DNA of 64,000 bases, taken from contig NC_092569.1 of the NCBI RefSeq assembly GCF_037975245.1, forward strand, positions 18,894,501-18,958,500. Direction: 5' to 3'. Origin of the DNA: Apostichopus japonicus. Lineage: Eukaryota > Echinodermata > Holothuroidea > Aspidochirotida > Stichopodidae. Below, piece after piece: positions 63,235 to 64,000 of the stretch. Made by a program: the position numbers and the translations under genes. The stretch's first letter is position 1, and each line of letters starts with the position of its first letter. The notes below the pieces were generated by a model. The model was not told the origin of the DNA. It worked only from the letters and a program-made list of their open reading frames with translations, and ran no database searches.

Positions 63235-63945
63235 AGAAGGAGAAGGAAAAAGAGAAGGAGAAGGAGAAGGAGAAGGAGAAGGAGAAGGAGAAGGAGAAGG
63301 AGAAGGAGAAGGAAAAGGAGAAGGAGAAGGAGAAGGAGAAGGAGAAGGAGAAGGAGAAGGAGAAGGAGCCTGAAGGAGAAGGAGAAGGAGAAGGAGAAGG
63401 AGACGGAGAAGGAGAAGGAGAAGGAGAAGGAGAAGGAGAAGGAGCCTGAAGGAGAAGGAGCCTGAAGGAGAAGGAGCCTGAAGGAGAAGGAGCCTGAAGG
63501 AGAAGGAGCCTGAAGGAGAAGGAGAAGGAGAAGGAGAAGGAGCCTGAAGGAGAAGGAGCCTGAAGGAGAAGGAGCCTGGAGGAGAAGGAGAAGGAGAAGG
63601 AGAAGGAGAAGGAGAAAGAGAAGGAGAAGGAGAAGGAGAAGGAGCCTGAAGGAGAAGGAGCCTGAAGGAGAAGGAGAAGGAGCCTGGAGGAGAAGGAGAA
63701 GGAGAAGGAGAAGGAGAAGGAGCCCGAAGGAGAAGGAGAAGGAGAAGGAGAAGGAGCCTGAAGGAGAAGGAGCCTGAAGGAGAAGGAGCCTGAAGGAGAA
63801 GGAGAAGGAGAAGGAGAAGGAGAAGGAGAAGGAGACTGAAGGAGAAGGAGCCTGAAGGAGAAGGAGAAGGAGAAGGAGAAGGAGAAGGAGAAGGAGACTG
63901 AAGGAGAAGGAGCCTGAAGGAGAAGGAGCCTGAAGGAGAAGGAGA
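63235..63945. repeat. (GAAGGA)n compound minisatellite with GCCTGAA inserts
   Basis: About 710 bp of GAAGGA hexamers in which the variant GGAGCCTGAAGGAGAA recurs, in places with an exact 16-bp period (for example 63443, 63459 and 63475). The plus strand is almost purely purine. The two long minus-strand frames (63166-63969 and 63177-63992, Leu/Ser/Pro-rich) are artefacts. Confidence 0.97.
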
Positions 63946-64000
63946 TTGGTACCGAGTGAACTGTACCATGCGGTAAAACCTTTCCTATTCATCGATGACA

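Noticed and set aside
63166-63992. Two minus-strand frames of 267 and 271 codons rich in Leu, Ser, Pro and Phe
   Set aside because: They lie wholly in the GAAGGA minisatellite. Two frames are open at once, with composition set by the repeat.

Overview
This is a non-coding-rich, AT-rich stretch of an animal nuclear genome. The one gene I can support is a SoxF-family transcription factor (the invertebrate counterpart of vertebrate Sox7/17/18). It lies on the minus strand, with exon 1 at 11585-11885, an 8.7-kb intron, and exon 2 at 1626-2890; the predicted protein is 521 aa. The Sox sequence, the single intron inside the HMG box, and the repeat content (invertebrate LINE ends, hAT and TTAA MITEs, tRNA-derived SINEs, hammerhead-like motifs) suggest a marine invertebrate deuterostome. 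An echinoderm is my best guess, but that is inference and no species is claimed.

Layout. Positions 1-12300 hold the Sox gene, its 3' flank, its intron and its proximal upstream region. From 12.3 to 64 kb I find no convincing protein-coding gene. That part is intergenic DNA, or possibly the introns of genes whose short exons cannot be recognised by eye. It contains: (a) long (TA)n, (AAT)n, (GACA)n and (GAAGGA)n microsatellites; (b) at least six hAT-type non-autonomous elements with 8-bp target duplications (19.5, 19.9, 26.8, 31.9 with one nested at 32.0, and 54.9 kb; weaker at 57.3 kb); (c) TTAA-flanked MITEs (29.1 kb, and a matched inverted pair of 368 bp at 37.6 and 56.8 kb); (d) tRNA-derived SINEs (28.5, 31.1 and 48.5 kb); (e) two 5'-truncated LINE fragments whose 3' ends run into trinucleotide arrays (38.6-39.2 and 43.9-44.4 kb); (f) several complex tandem repeats (18.5, 24.0, 39.9, 42.2, 60.8 and 63.2 kb).

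The most unusual signal is a near-perfect 79-bp inverted repeat at 48747-48940. Its right arm folds, on paper, as a type I hammerhead ribozyme core (CUGANGA, GAAA, NUH and three helices). Related 'CTGAAGAA-hairpin' tails occur at 49.7 and 59.1 kb, which is suggestive of Penelope-like retroelement debris. Other candidates are a homeodomain-site-rich block at 39.33-39.45 kb and a paired CRE/ETS cluster at 27.85-27.92 kb.

Most long open frames in this window are artefacts of simple repeats and are left out or listed as rejected.
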